Of a DNA stretch of 64,000 nt, positions 39,073-47,853 are shown piece by piece. Made by a program: the position numbers and the translations under genes. The stretch is from Hymenobacter translucens. GTDB taxonomy: Bacteria > Bacteroidota > Bacteroidia > Cytophagales > Hymenobacteraceae. Where the stretch lies: NCBI RefSeq assembly GCF_020685205.1, contig NZ_JAJERB010000009.1, positions 168,712 through 232,711 on the forward strand, in the 5' to 3' direction. Position 1 is the stretch's first letter. Every line of letters begins with the position of its first letter. The notes under the pieces are model-generated. The model saw only the letters and a program-made list of their open reading frames with translations, did not search any database and was not told where the DNA came from.

Positions 39073-41619
39073 GTGAAAGCCTTGTGCGCCGACCCCTGGC
39101 GTAGGGCCCGTTCCACTTTTTCCTTTTTTACACCCTTGAAAAACTTTCTGGTTTTGGGAGCGGCGCTGCTGGCGCTGCCCTGCACGTCGGCGTGGGCGCA
39201 GGGTCCCGTGTCCGGCACCATCACCGATGCCCGCACGGGCGCGGCGCTGCCCGGCGCTACCATCCTGCTCGACGGCGCGCCGGCCGGCGCTACCGACGCC
39301 AGCGGGGCCTTTGCCCTGCCCGCCGTACCCGCCGGCTCCCACGAGCTGCGCGTAACCTTCCTGGGCTACCAGACCCTGACCCGCACGGTGCAGGGCCAGG
39401 CCGAAGCCCAGCAGGTAAGCCTGGGTTTGCAGTCGGGCGGAATCCTGACCGGCGAAGCCGTAGTGACGGCGACCCGCGCCAACGAGCGCACGGCCACCAC
39501 CTACACCAACGTGAGCAAAGAGCAGCTGGCGGCCCGCAACTTCGGCCAGGATTTGCCTTACCTGCTCGACCAGACGCCCTCGGTGGTGGTAAACTCCGAC
39601 GCCGGGGCCGGGGTAGGCTACACCGACATCCGCATCCGGGGCGTCAACAACACCGGCATCAACATGACCATCAACGGGGTGCCGCTCAACGATGCCGAGT
39701 CGCACGGCTCGTTTCTGGTGAACCTGCCCGACCTGAGCTCGTCCATCAGCAGCCTGCAGATTCAGCGGGGCGTGGGCACCAGCCAGAACGGGGGGGCGGC
39801 CTTCGGGGCCAGCATCAACATCAGCACCCTGGAAAACCGCCGCGAAGCCTACGCCGAAAGCCAGAACTCCTTCGGCTCCTTTGATACCTGGAAAAACACC
39901 GTTTCCTTCGGTACCGGCCTTATCAACGGGCACTTCACCGTCGATGGGCGCCTGTCGCGCATTGTCTCCGATGGCTACGTAAACCGCGGGGCGTCGGACC
40001 TGAAGTCGTACTACCTCTCGGCCGGCTACCAGGGCAGGAGCACCCTGGTAAAGTTCATCACTTTTTCGGGGCGGGAGAAAACCTACCAGGCCTGGAACGG
40101 GGTGCCCGAGCCCGGCATCACCGGCGACCAGCAGCTGCTGAAGCAGTTTGTCGACAACGGGGAGCTGAGCGCGGCCGATGCCGAGCGGCTGCGGCAGGAA
40201 GGGCGGCGCTTCAGCTACTACACCTACGACAACCAGACCGACAACTACCAGCAGAACCACTACCAGCTGCACCTGGCCCAGGAGCTGGGGCCCAGCTGGA
40301 GCCTGACGCTGACCAACCACCTGACCCGGGGCTTTGGCTACTACGAAAGCTACCGGACCAACCGCCGCTTCTCGGCCTACGACCTGCCGAACGTGGTTAT
40401 CGGTAACCAGACCATCAGCCGCACCAACCTGATCGATCAGAAGTGGCTCGACAACTACTTTTTCGGCAGCACCGGGGCGCTGAGCTTCCACCCGCAGAGC
40501 TACGATAAGCTACAGGTGACGGTGGGTGGGGCCTGGAACCGGTTTCTCAACGACCACTACGGCGAGGTGATCTGGGCCCAGTACGCCTCCACCGGCAGCA
40601 TCCGCCACCGCTACTACTTCAGCGACGCGGTCAAGACCGACTACAACGCCTACGCCCGCACTACCTGGCAGCTGATTCCCCGGCTCAGCCTCTACCTCGA
40701 CCTGCAGGGCCGGCACATCAACTACAACATCGACGGCATCGACGACGACCGGTCGGCGCTGGGTACCCACGTAAGCTACACGTTCTTCAACCCGAAAGGC
40801 GGGGCCACCCTGACGCTGGCCGAGGGACAGCAGCTGTACGCCAGCTACGCCGTGGGGAATCGGGAGCCGGTGCGATCCGACTTCACCGACCGCCCCGTCG
40901 GCGACCAGACCGCCAGGCCCGAAACCCTGCACGATGTGGAAGGCGGCTACCGCTTCAGCCGCGCCGACCTGCTGGGGGCCAACACCGGCCTGCGCTTCGA
41001 AGCCACCGGCTACTACATGGGCTACCGGAACCAGCTCGTGGCTACCGGGCAGCTTAACGACGTGGGGGCCGCCCTGCGCACCAACGTGGCTCGCAGCTAC
41101 CGGACCGGCGTCGAGCTGACCGGCGGGGTATCGGCCAACGACAAGATCAGCCTGAGCAGCACGCTCACGCTGAGCCGCAACCGCATCCTCAACTACCGCG
41201 ACGTAACCTACAACGCCGACTTCGAGCCCGTGGTGGCAGCCGAGGCCCGCACGACCACGATTTCCTACTCGCCCAGCACCGTATCGGCCCACACCCTGGA
41301 AGGGCAGCCGCTGAAGGGCCTGCGCCTGGCCTTGCTCTACAAGACCGTGAGCCGGCAGTACCTCGACAACTCCACGAGCGAGGACCGGATGATCAAGCCC
41401 TACCAGGTCCTCGACTTCCGGGCCCGCTACGCCATCCGCCCGTCGTTTATGAAGGAGATTGAGTTGGGTTTGCTGGTCAGCAACCTGCTGAACCGGGAGT
41501 ACGTGGCCAACGGCTACACCTACGGCTACCCCGACGGAGCCGGCCGGCAGCAGACGTTTAACTTCTACTACCCCCAGGCTACCCGCAATTTCCTGGCGTC
41601 GGTAGGGGTGAAGTTCTAG
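39073..41619 (+). CDS. TPP-regulated TonB-dependent receptor (putative thiamine uptake)
   Basis: The 848-residue version starts at GTG 39073; a TTG at 39136 is a good alternative because it leaves a cleaner signal peptide (LKNFLVLGAALLALPCTSAWA). A carboxypeptidase-like regulatory domain follows (VSGTITDARTGAALPGATIL, about residues 45-120). Next come the TonB plug (LPYLLDQTPSVVVNSDAGAG, IRIRGVNNTGINMTINGVPL, SSISSLQIQRGVGTSQNGGA) and a barrel ending in the aromatic C-terminus ASVGVKF. It should move a thiamine compound across the outer membrane using TonB energy. The riboswitch is the evidence for substrate. Confidence 0.92.
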   Translation: MKALCADPWRRARSTFSFFTPLKNFLVLGAALLALPCTSAWAQGPVSGTITDARTGAALPGATILLDGAPAGATDASGAFALPAVPAGSHELRVTFLGYQTLTRTVQGQAEAQQVSLGLQSGGILTGEAVVTATRANERTATTYTNVSKEQLAARNFGQDLPYLLDQTPSVVVNSDAGAGVGYTDIRIRGVNNTGINMTINGVPLNDAESHGSFLVNLPDLSSSISSLQIQRGVGTSQNGGAAFGASINISTLENRREAYAESQNSFGSFDTWKNTVSFGTGLINGHFTVDGRLSRIVSDGYVNRGASDLKSYYLSAGYQGRSTLVKFITFSGREKTYQAWNGVPEPGITGDQQLLKQFVDNGELSAADAERLRQEGRRFSYYTYDNQTDNYQQNHYQLHLAQELGPSWSLTLTNHLTRGFGYYESYRTNRRFSAYDLPNVVIGNQTISRTNLIDQKWLDNYFFGSTGALSFHPQSYDKLQVTVGGAWNRFLNDHYGEVIWAQYASTGSIRHRYYFSDAVKTDYNAYARTTWQLIPRLSLYLDLQGRHINYNIDGIDDDRSALGTHVSYTFFNPKGGATLTLAEGQQLYASYAVGNREPVRSDFTDRPVGDQTARPETLHDVEGGYRFSRADLLGANTGLRFEATGYYMGYRNQLVATGQLNDVGAALRTNVARSYRTGVELTGGVSANDKISLSSTLTLSRNRILNYRDVTYNADFEPVVAAEARTTTISYSPSTVSAHTLEGQPLKGLRLALLYKTVSRQYLDNSTSEDRMIKPYQVLDFRARYAIRPSFMKEIELGLLVSNLLNREYVANGYTYGYPDGAGRQQTFNFYYPQATRNFLASVGVKF

Positions 41620-41737
41620 CAGTCCGGAAATGTGCAATCCGGAGCGCCGACCAGGCGGGCCCAGACGGGGCGTTTTGGATATAGCTCCATCGAACCTACC
41701 CCGAACCTGCTTCGAAAGTGGGTCATCGGGAAAATAC

Positions 41738-41769
41738 AAAACGGCTGCCGGAATTCCGGCAGCCGTTTT
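41738..41769. terminator. Perfectly palindromic bidirectional terminator
   Basis: AAAACGGCTGCCGGAA and its exact reverse complement form a 32-bp perfect palindrome. It lies between the convergent TonB-receptor and permease genes. T runs flank both sides. Confidence 0.92.
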
Positions 41770-41799
41770 TTGTGGGCCCACGTCCCAGATTCCGGCCGC

Positions 41800-43542
41800 T
41801 CAGATAATCAGGCGGACGCCGCCCAGCTCGGAAATGTGGTAGGGGAACTGGTCGCCGGGGGAGCCGATAAACATGAAGTTCTTCGGAATGCCCCACTTCT
41901 GCGAAAGCTCATCGATCAGCTCGGGTCCGAATTTGCCGTCCAGGGTCACGAAGTCGACCACAATCTGCTCGTAGGCGCGGTCCAGCACCCGGATGTCGTT
42001 GAGCAGGTCTTCGGGGTACTTCTCGCCGTCGCGGAGCAGGGTCACGATTTTCAGGCGGGTCGTAAACTCGTTTTCCACCACGTAGGCCATCACCTTGTTG
42101 AGGTTCGACACGTTGTCGCCTTTGGTAAAGAATACGAACTCCTGCTGGTTGAGCTCCCGCAGCGCGCGGCGCAGCGTAAGGCGGCTAAAGCGGGAAAGTC
42201 GGGGAGAGTGCTTGGCAAACTGGTCGGCGGCGGCCAGCAGCAGGTTCAGGATGGCAATGCGGTTGAGCATGATGTACACCACCAGCATGGTGGGCACGAA
42301 GTACTGCAGGAACACCACCAGGTACTCCGGGTGAATCTTGACGTTGCCGAACAGGCCGACGATTACGCCCAGCAATGCCAGCGTCACCACTAGCACGCCG
42401 GCGTACACTGGTCGGGGCAGGCGGGGGCGCTTGCTCTTCAGCAGGAAGTTGCCAAGGGCGAAAAACGCCATGACCGACAGGAACGAGATGGTGTACACGC
42501 CTGCCAGCGGGCCCAGCTGCCCCCGGGTAATGAGCAGCACCGATATGCACAGCAGGAAAAAGGTAATCAGGATGAGGTAGTTGCTCTTGCGCTTGTTTTC
42601 CTTGAGGAAGAACTGCGGCAGGATGCGGTCCAGGGTCATGCGCTTCATCAGGCCGCTCACGCCCACAAACGAGGTGAGCACGGCCCCACTCAGCACGGCC
42701 ACGGCATTTACCGAAATAGCAGTGCCCAGCCAGGGGCCGCCGGTTTTGGTGCCCAGGTAGGCGAGAACGGTTTCTTTGTGCTCACCGATTTCGGCCAGGG
42801 GCAGCACCGCAATGGCCAGAAACGCCAGCAGCGGGTTAAACACCGTGACGACCACCCACATGTTGCGCAGGGTTTTCTGGAACACGCCCGGGGCCTGCTC
42901 CTCCACAAAGTTGGCCGAGCTTTCGAAGCCCGAGATGCCCAGCATGGCCGCGCTAAACCCAAAGAACAGCGCCCCGACGATGCTGCCGCCCTTCACCGGC
43001 GCCTGAAAGTTCATCGTCAGGTTGTCGAGGCCGTTGGTGGCAACAAACCAGATGGCCACCCCCGACAGGAGGGTGAGCGAAACCATGTGGGTGATAAAGA
43101 TGACGACCGCTACAATGGCCGATTCCGACATACCCAGCAGGGTAAGAGCCAGGAATAACCCCAGCAGTCCCATCGTGGCCGGGATGATGGGCAGCCCGTG
43201 CCACAGCGTGTGCAGGTAGTGCATGGCGTCGGCGGCGGAGATGACGGCGGTGGCCATGTACGACAGGATGGTGAGGCAGGCCGCCAGGGCCGCGTTGCGC
43301 TTGCTGGTGGTGTTGAGCAGCACGTTGTAGGCGCCGCCGTTCAGCGGCAGGGCGCCGACTACCTCACCGTAGATCCGGCGGAACAGAAACAGCACGGCGC
43401 CCACCATGAGCAATGAAAGCCAGGCGTACTGGCCGGCGTAGGAAATGGCCAGGGCCGAGACGTACAGGCAGGAAGAAGAAATATCGTTGCCGCAGATGGC
43501 CGTAGCCTCCAGCTCGTTCAGCTTCTTATGGGTGGCGCTCAT
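41800..43542 (-). CDS. APC-family amino-acid permease with C-terminal cytoplasmic domain
   Basis: This 580-residue protein has about twelve membrane helices with the APC start (LNELEATAICGNDISSSCLY) and a conserved loop (EVVGALPLNGGAYNVLLN). Helices continue to about residue 430. The last 150 residues are soluble (RALRELNQQEFVFFTKGDNV, VDFVTLDGKFGPELIDELSQ), a universal-stress-protein-like regulatory tail by appearance. It probably imports amino acids or polyamines. The substrate is not assignable. It is transcribed alone and ends at the perfect terminator. Confidence 0.9.
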   Translation of the reverse strand: MSATHKKLNELEATAICGNDISSSCLYVSALAISYAGQYAWLSLLMVGAVLFLFRRIYGEVVGALPLNGGAYNVLLNTTSKRNAALAACLTILSYMATAVISAADAMHYLHTLWHGLPIIPATMGLLGLFLALTLLGMSESAIVAVVIFITHMVSLTLLSGVAIWFVATNGLDNLTMNFQAPVKGGSIVGALFFGFSAAMLGISGFESSANFVEEQAPGVFQKTLRNMWVVVTVFNPLLAFLAIAVLPLAEIGEHKETVLAYLGTKTGGPWLGTAISVNAVAVLSGAVLTSFVGVSGLMKRMTLDRILPQFFLKENKRKSNYLILITFFLLCISVLLITRGQLGPLAGVYTISFLSVMAFFALGNFLLKSKRPRLPRPVYAGVLVVTLALLGVIVGLFGNVKIHPEYLVVFLQYFVPTMLVVYIMLNRIAILNLLLAAADQFAKHSPRLSRFSRLTLRRALRELNQQEFVFFTKGDNVSNLNKVMAYVVENEFTTRLKIVTLLRDGEKYPEDLLNDIRVLDRAYEQIVVDFVTLDGKFGPELIDELSQKWGIPKNFMFIGSPGDQFPYHISELGGVRLII

Positions 43543-43713
43543 GGGTGAGGTGAAGCAGATTCAGGGGTAGGGGGGAGGCAACTGCTCCCGGTTGGGCTTG
43601 GTTGGCTGCCTTACGAGCGGAGCCGCCGGAAAGGATACGGCTTTTTGAGAATATTCGCATCAGTCCGGGGTTAACCGGGTGGCCCGGGCACTATTCCAAC
43701 CTGCTGAAATGTC

Positions 43714-43721
43714 TATCTTTG
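43714..43721 (+). promoter_or_regulatory. Putative -7 box of the acyl-CoA dehydrogenase gene
   Basis: TATCTTTG matches TAnnTTTG and lies 29 bp before ATG 43751. It overlaps the potential earlier start at 43709, which argues that the later ATG is used. No clear -33 element was found. Confidence 0.5.
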
Positions 43722-43750
43722 AGCCCTTACTCCCACCCACAAAACCCGTT

Positions 43751-44986
43751 ATGGCTTCCCAATCCGACGTCCTCTCGCCCCAGGCCAAGGCCCACAGCGC
43801 CCAGAAAGGCTCTACCAACGCCGCCGGCTTCACCGACTACTACGACATCGACGGCCTGCTCACCGAGGAGCACCTGCTGATCCGCCAGAGCATCCGCGAC
43901 TTTGTAAAGCGCGAAATCAGTCCCAGCATTGAGCGGTGGGCCCAGGAAGGCCACTTCCCCTCCGAAATCGTGCGCAAGTTCGGCGACGTGGGCGCGTTCG
44001 GGCCCACCATCCCCACCGAGTACGGCGGCGGCGGCCTCGACTACATCAGCTACGGCCTCATCATGCAGGAGATTGAGCGTGGCGACTCGGGCATGCGCTC
44101 CACCGCCTCGGTGCAGGGCTCCCTGGTGATGTTCCCGATCTACCAGTACGGCTCGGAAGAGCAGCGCAAGAAGTACCTGCCCAAGCTGGCCTCGGGCGAG
44201 TGGCTCGGCTGCTTCGGCCTCACCGAACCCGACCACGGCTCCAACCCCGGCGGCATGATCACCAAGCTCGAAGACAAGGGGGACTACTACCTGCTCAACG
44301 GCGCCAAGCTCTGGATTTCCAACTCCCCCGAGTGCCAGGTAGCCGTGGTGTGGGCCAAGAACGAGGAGGGCCGCATCAAAGGCGTGATTGTGGAGCGGGG
44401 CATGGAAGGCTTCACGACTCCCGAGATTCACAACAAGTGGAGCCTGCGCGCGTCCTGCACCGGCGAGCTGGTGTTCGACAACGTGCGCATCCCGAAGGAA
44501 AACGTGCTGCCCAACATCGACGGCCTCAAAGGACCCCTGTCCTGCCTCGACTCGGCCCGCTTCGGCATTGCCTGGGGCGCCATCGGCGCCGCCATCGATT
44601 GCTACGAGTCGGCCCTGAAGTACTCGCTGCAGCGGGAGCAGTTCGGCAAGCCGATTGCCTCCTACCAGCTCCAGCAGAAAAAGCTGGCCGAGATGATAAC
44701 TGAAATCACCAAGGCCCAGCTGATGGCCTGGCGCCTGGGCGTGCTCAAGAACGAGGGCAAAGCCACCTCCGCCCAGATTTCGATGGCCAAGCGCAATTCC
44801 GTCGACATGGCCCTGCACATTGCCCGCGAAGCCCGCCAGATTCACGGCGGCATGGGCATCACTGGCGAGTACCCCATCATGCGCCACATGATGAACCTGG
44901 AGTCGGTTATCACCTACGAAGGCACCCACGACATCCACCTGCTCATCACCGGCGCCGATATTACCGGCATTCAGGCGTTTAAGTAA
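43751..44986 (+). CDS. Glutaryl-CoA dehydrogenase-like acyl-CoA dehydrogenase
   Basis: ATG 43751 (MASQSDVLSPQAKAHSAQKG) gives 411 residues; earlier in-frame ATGs overlap the -7 box. The FAD enzyme has the helical N-domain (LLIRQSIRDFVKREISPSIE), the signature FGLTEPDHGSNPGGMITKLE, the FAD-binding REQFGKPIASYQLQQKKLAE, and GGMGITGEYPIMRHMMNLES. The end is VITYEGTHDIHLLITGADIT, where the Glu of YEGT is the catalytic base in glutaryl-CoA dehydrogenase. It would convert glutaryl-CoA to crotonyl-CoA in lysine and tryptophan breakdown. It stands alone, with a terminator at 45003-45040. Confidence 0.92.
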   Translation: MASQSDVLSPQAKAHSAQKGSTNAAGFTDYYDIDGLLTEEHLLIRQSIRDFVKREISPSIERWAQEGHFPSEIVRKFGDVGAFGPTIPTEYGGGGLDYISYGLIMQEIERGDSGMRSTASVQGSLVMFPIYQYGSEEQRKKYLPKLASGEWLGCFGLTEPDHGSNPGGMITKLEDKGDYYLLNGAKLWISNSPECQVAVVWAKNEEGRIKGVIVERGMEGFTTPEIHNKWSLRASCTGELVFDNVRIPKENVLPNIDGLKGPLSCLDSARFGIAWGAIGAAIDCYESALKYSLQREQFGKPIASYQLQQKKLAEMITEITKAQLMAWRLGVLKNEGKATSAQISMAKRNSVDMALHIAREARQIHGGMGITGEYPIMRHMMNLESVITYEGTHDIHLLITGADITGIQAFK

Positions 44987-45002
44987 GACTTGTTTAGTCT
45001 AT

Positions 45003-45040
45003 AAAAACGGCCGCTCTCCTTTTGGGGAGCGGCCGTTTTT
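45003..45040. terminator. Strong bidirectional terminator
   Basis: AAAAACGGCCGCTC and GAGCGGCCGTTTTT-type arms with a short loop lie 17 bp after the acyl-CoA dehydrogenase stop and 32 bp before the stop of the convergent DUF4268 gene. A and T runs flank it. Confidence 0.9.
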
Positions 45041-45071
45041 GTTTCTTGTAGAAATGAACGAGTAAGCCGCC

Positions 45072-45533
45072 CTACCGCAGCGCGTCAAACGCGTACTGGG
45101 CATTGCTCCAGAACTCATCCAGCGCCACAAGCCGGGGCTTGAAAAACGAGATAAGCCGGGGCCAGTCGTCGCGGCTGAATAGGTTCACGGGCTGCAGCTC
45201 CCGGTAGATGCGGCTGATGATCTGCCCGTTGGCGTCGGGCACGTCGGCTTCCCAGGTCCAGGCTTCACCCTGGGCTTCCTCCAGCATCAGGCGCAGCTCC
45301 CGGAACTGCTCGAAGAACAGTTCCCGCACGCCCGCGTCGGGGTGGGTCAGCTCAATGCCGATGGTGGCCCGCTTCACGTCGGCGTGCAGGCGGAAGTAGA
45401 CGTGCTTGAGCCCGGTTTTGTAGTTGATCCAGTTTACCGGCCCGCCCTCAGCCGAAGGTACCGGCTGCATATACTGGCCGAAGGTGGTCCAGAACGCCTG
45501 GCGCAGCTGGGTGACTTCTGTTTTGCTGTACAT
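45072..45533 (-). CDS. DUF4268 protein
   Basis: This 153-residue protein matches DUF4268. It starts MYSKTEVTQLRQAFWTTFGQ, then WINYKTGLKHVYFRLHADVK, ATIGIELTHPDAGVRELFFE, and ends with IISRIYRELQPVNLFSRDDW. It has no signal peptide and no membrane segment. The fold resembles a nuclease-like or nucleic-acid-associated family, but no function is known. It ends near the terminator and lies 11 bp upstream of a putative barrel gene on the same strand, so they may be co-transcribed. Confidence 0.85.
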   Translation of the reverse strand: MYSKTEVTQLRQAFWTTFGQYMQPVPSAEGGPVNWINYKTGLKHVYFRLHADVKRATIGIELTHPDAGVRELFFEQFRELRLMLEEAQGEAWTWEADVPDANGQIISRIYRELQPVNLFSRDDWPRLISFFKPRLVALDEFWSNAQYAFDALR

Positions 45534-45544
45534 AGTCAGGAATG

Positions 45545-46213
45545 CTAACGAATACCGGTAAGCTGGTAGCCAATGCCCAGGCGAAACGTGAGGTGGGGGC
45601 GCCAGTCGGATCGGCCCGGCGCGTTGCTCTGCTCAAAAAAGTGTTCGTAAAACCCGCCTCTGGCAACAATCTGCTCGTTGCGCACCGCGTAGTTTGTCTC
45701 TACGTGGCGGGCTCCCAGTCCCGCTGCGGCATCGAACTGCCAGCGTGGGCCCAGGTGCCAGAGCAGGCCCCCGTTCAGGGCGCCGCCCCAGATGTCGCGC
45801 CGGGCCCGGGTAGCGTCGAAGGTATGCACCCCGTTGGCGGTGCGGTAGCTAGAAATCGTGTAGCGCACCGGAATGAAAAAGGCTTCGGCCTCTACATAGG
45901 ACTCCAGCTGCCGGGCTACCCGGAAGTAGCGGCGCACGCCCGTTCGCAGCTTGTGATACCGAAGGTCGGGCCGGTCGTTATGCCACTGAAACAGCTTTAC
46001 GACGGAGCTTTGCAGGCCGTAGCTCAGCCAGACGCTGTAGCGCGGGTCCAGGCGGTAGTCGACGCCCACCTGCAGGGTGCTGTAGTTAGGGTCGAGCAAA
46101 GCCAGTGGGGCCAGCTTCAGGCTCAACCGACCGGCCAGGGAATCGGACTGGGTCTGGGCCACGGCCGGTAGGGCGCCGAGCAGGACCACAGCCAGCAGGT
46201 AATGGTTGCGCAT
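45545..46213 (-). CDS. Putative outer-membrane beta-barrel protein, DUF3575-like
   Basis: This 222-residue protein has a signal peptide (MRNHYLLAVVLLGALPAVAQ). Its body is amphipathic strands with alternating aromatics (LSLKLAPLALLDPNYSTLQV, VDYRLDPRYSVWLSYGLQSS, LTFRLGIGYQLTG), as in small DUF3575-type barrels. The C-terminus does not end in the usual aromatic residue. No function can be named. It starts 11 bp after the stop of the 346-residue gene, and the two plus DUF4268 are probably one transcript. Confidence 0.78.
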   Translation of the reverse strand: MRNHYLLAVVLLGALPAVAQTQSDSLAGRLSLKLAPLALLDPNYSTLQVGVDYRLDPRYSVWLSYGLQSSVVKLFQWHNDRPDLRYHKLRTGVRRYFRVARQLESYVEAEAFFIPVRYTISSYRTANGVHTFDATRARRDIWGGALNGGLLWHLGPRWQFDAAAGLGARHVETNYAVRNEQIVARGGFYEHFFEQSNAPGRSDWRPHLTFRLGIGYQLTGIR

Positions 46214-46224
46214 CGAAAAACCGG

Positions 46225-47265
46225 TTAGAGCAGATCAGCCAGGGCTTCGATTTCCTGGCGGGCCGCAGCGACCTGAGCATCGTTGGCGAACAGCTCCGAG
46301 ACCAAACCGGCAAAGCCGCCGGCCATGGCGCACACCCCGTCGCGCAGCTGCCGGAAGGTAGCTTCGGCTTCCTCAGGCGAAGGAGCCGGTATGTCGGAAC
46401 TTCCGGGATTCGGGTCGCCGGTGAGCAGGGGAGCCAGCAGTTCCACGAACTGGTCGGATACGAATACCAGTCCGCACACCTGCACGGCCTGGTAAAGCAC
46501 CAGCACCTGCTGCATCGTCAGCCCGACCGGGGTGTTGACGGGCATCTCGCGCAGCCCGGCGCGCACGGCTTCCAGGTTTTCTTCCCCGAAGCTCGCTACC
46601 TGGGTCAGGGCCTGGGCAAAGGGGTGCTCAAATACCGCGGGCAGCAACGCCGGCAAGGAGGCCGCCAGCCGCAGCATCTCCAGCTGCGGGGCATTCAAGG
46701 ACACCTGCATCACAACCGCCGCCGGCTGGCTTGCTCCGGCTGCGGTGGGCTGGACTGCCGCTTCCAGGTCGGCCGAGTGGCGGGCAAAGATGCCTTCGAG
46801 CTGCAGGCGGCGCAAAGCCAGGCTTTCGGCGGCCTGGTCGCCCCGGGCTTCGAGGTGCTCTTTCAGGGAGCTCATAAACGAGGTGCTGATGGTGGCGGCA
46901 TGGTCGCGCACGGTTTCCACCTGCTCGTAGGGAATCTGCATCTGGTGCTGCAAAAAAGCCATGACCGGCCGGGCCAGGGGGCTTTCGAGGCACAGCTGGC
47001 CCACCAGCAGAAAGTCGTAAAGCTGCTCGGGCTCTTCTACCAGCATCCGGCCCAGGGCTTCGTTGCTTTGCAGGGCGCTGATGTGCTGCACCCGCGCCGT
47101 ATCCAGGCCGGTCAGCGCGGTTACTTCCTGGGCCGCCGCGTCCTGCGGACGGGCAAACAGCTGCAGGCAACCCATGCCGCACAGGGAAATGCCCGGGGCG
47201 AGCGTGGCGTAGAAGTTGTCGGGCAGGCCCTGCAGAAAGTCATCGATGTCGGATTGGCTGGGCAT
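46225..47265 (-). CDS. Hypothetical helical protein, 346 residues
   Basis: This soluble protein of almost entirely helical, leucine- and alanine-rich sequence starts MPSQSDIDDFLQGLPDNFYA. It has long amphipathic helices (LALRRLQLEGIFARHSADLE, LEMLRLAASLPALLPAVFEH). A short run with three cysteines (GISLCGMGC) lies near residue 30, and a Pro/Ser linker (PNPGSSDIPAPSPEEAEATF) precedes the last helices. I recognise no domain. It heads the leftward group with the barrel protein and DUF4268. A repeat-solenoid or membrane-surface adaptor is possible. Confidence 0.7.
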   Translation of the reverse strand: MPSQSDIDDFLQGLPDNFYATLAPGISLCGMGCLQLFARPQDAAAQEVTALTGLDTARVQHISALQSNEALGRMLVEEPEQLYDFLLVGQLCLESPLARPVMAFLQHQMQIPYEQVETVRDHAATISTSFMSSLKEHLEARGDQAAESLALRRLQLEGIFARHSADLEAAVQPTAAGASQPAAVVMQVSLNAPQLEMLRLAASLPALLPAVFEHPFAQALTQVASFGEENLEAVRAGLREMPVNTPVGLTMQQVLVLYQAVQVCGLVFVSDQFVELLAPLLTGDPNPGSSDIPAPSPEEAEATFRQLRDGVCAMAGGFAGLVSELFANDAQVAAARQEIEALADLL

Positions 47266-47441
47266 AGAGGTAGCTGAATCAATAAGGGAACGGCCGAGGT
47301 AAAGCAGGCCAGGTGGAAGCGGGTCGGGCGGGGTGGCAGGACCGGCAGGATACCATACGGCAGGCCGGGAGCAAAAGCTGTAGAACGGCCCGCAGCCGAC
47401 GCAAAAGTAGAAACTTCGCGTAGCCCCCGTACTTTGGCAGT

Positions 47442-47798
47442 ATGAATACGACGTATCCTTCGCTGCCGCCCACCGGCCTGGTTCTTCTGGAATGCCTCGT
47501 GGCCGGCACCACCCACCGCGAAAACCTTCGCCAGCACGAGCCCGGCCTGCTGGTGGGCCAGGTCCTGCAGCTGGTGCGGGAGCCCGACAGCAAGTACGAC
47601 GACTGGGCCGTGAAAGTGCTGACCACCGCCGAGGCCGGGGAACTGTGGCTGGGCTACCTGCCCGAGGTGCGCAACGAAACCGTGGCCCGGCTGCTCGACG
47701 CCGGCTTTCCCATTGCCGCCCGCCTCACCCACAAAGACTGGGAAGACGAGTGGCTGCAGCTGGAGATTGAAGTGCTGCTGCCCGGCCAGCACGCGTAA
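47442..47798 (+). CDS. HIRAN-domain protein
   Basis: This 118-residue protein is a single HIRAN domain: LLECLVAGTTHRENLRQHEP, VLQLVREPDSKYDDWAVKVL, LWLGYLPEVRNETVARLLDA. In helicases such as HLTF the HIRAN fold binds DNA 3'-ends, and stand-alone bacterial versions are presumed to have a DNA-repair or nucleic-acid role. The motif REPDxxYDxxAVxV is intact. A -7-like TACTTTG (47430-47436) lies 5 bp before the ATG. It faces away from the group at 46-47 kb and stands 55 bp upstream of an AraC regulator gene. Confidence 0.88.
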   Translation: MNTTYPSLPPTGLVLLECLVAGTTHRENLRQHEPGLLVGQVLQLVREPDSKYDDWAVKVLTTAEAGELWLGYLPEVRNETVARLLDAGFPIAARLTHKDWEDEWLQLEIEVLLPGQHA

Positions 47799-47853
47799 AA
47801 GCTTCCGGGCGGCCGCCCTGTACTGATCTGAAAAGGCGCTAACCTGGTCTGCT

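Noticed and set aside
38878..40491. A 537-residue minus-strand frame over the TPP riboswitch and TonB receptor.
   Set aside because: It is antisense to a clear TonB receptor and covers the riboswitch. It shows no domain and has a Gly/Val/Ala-rich shadow composition.
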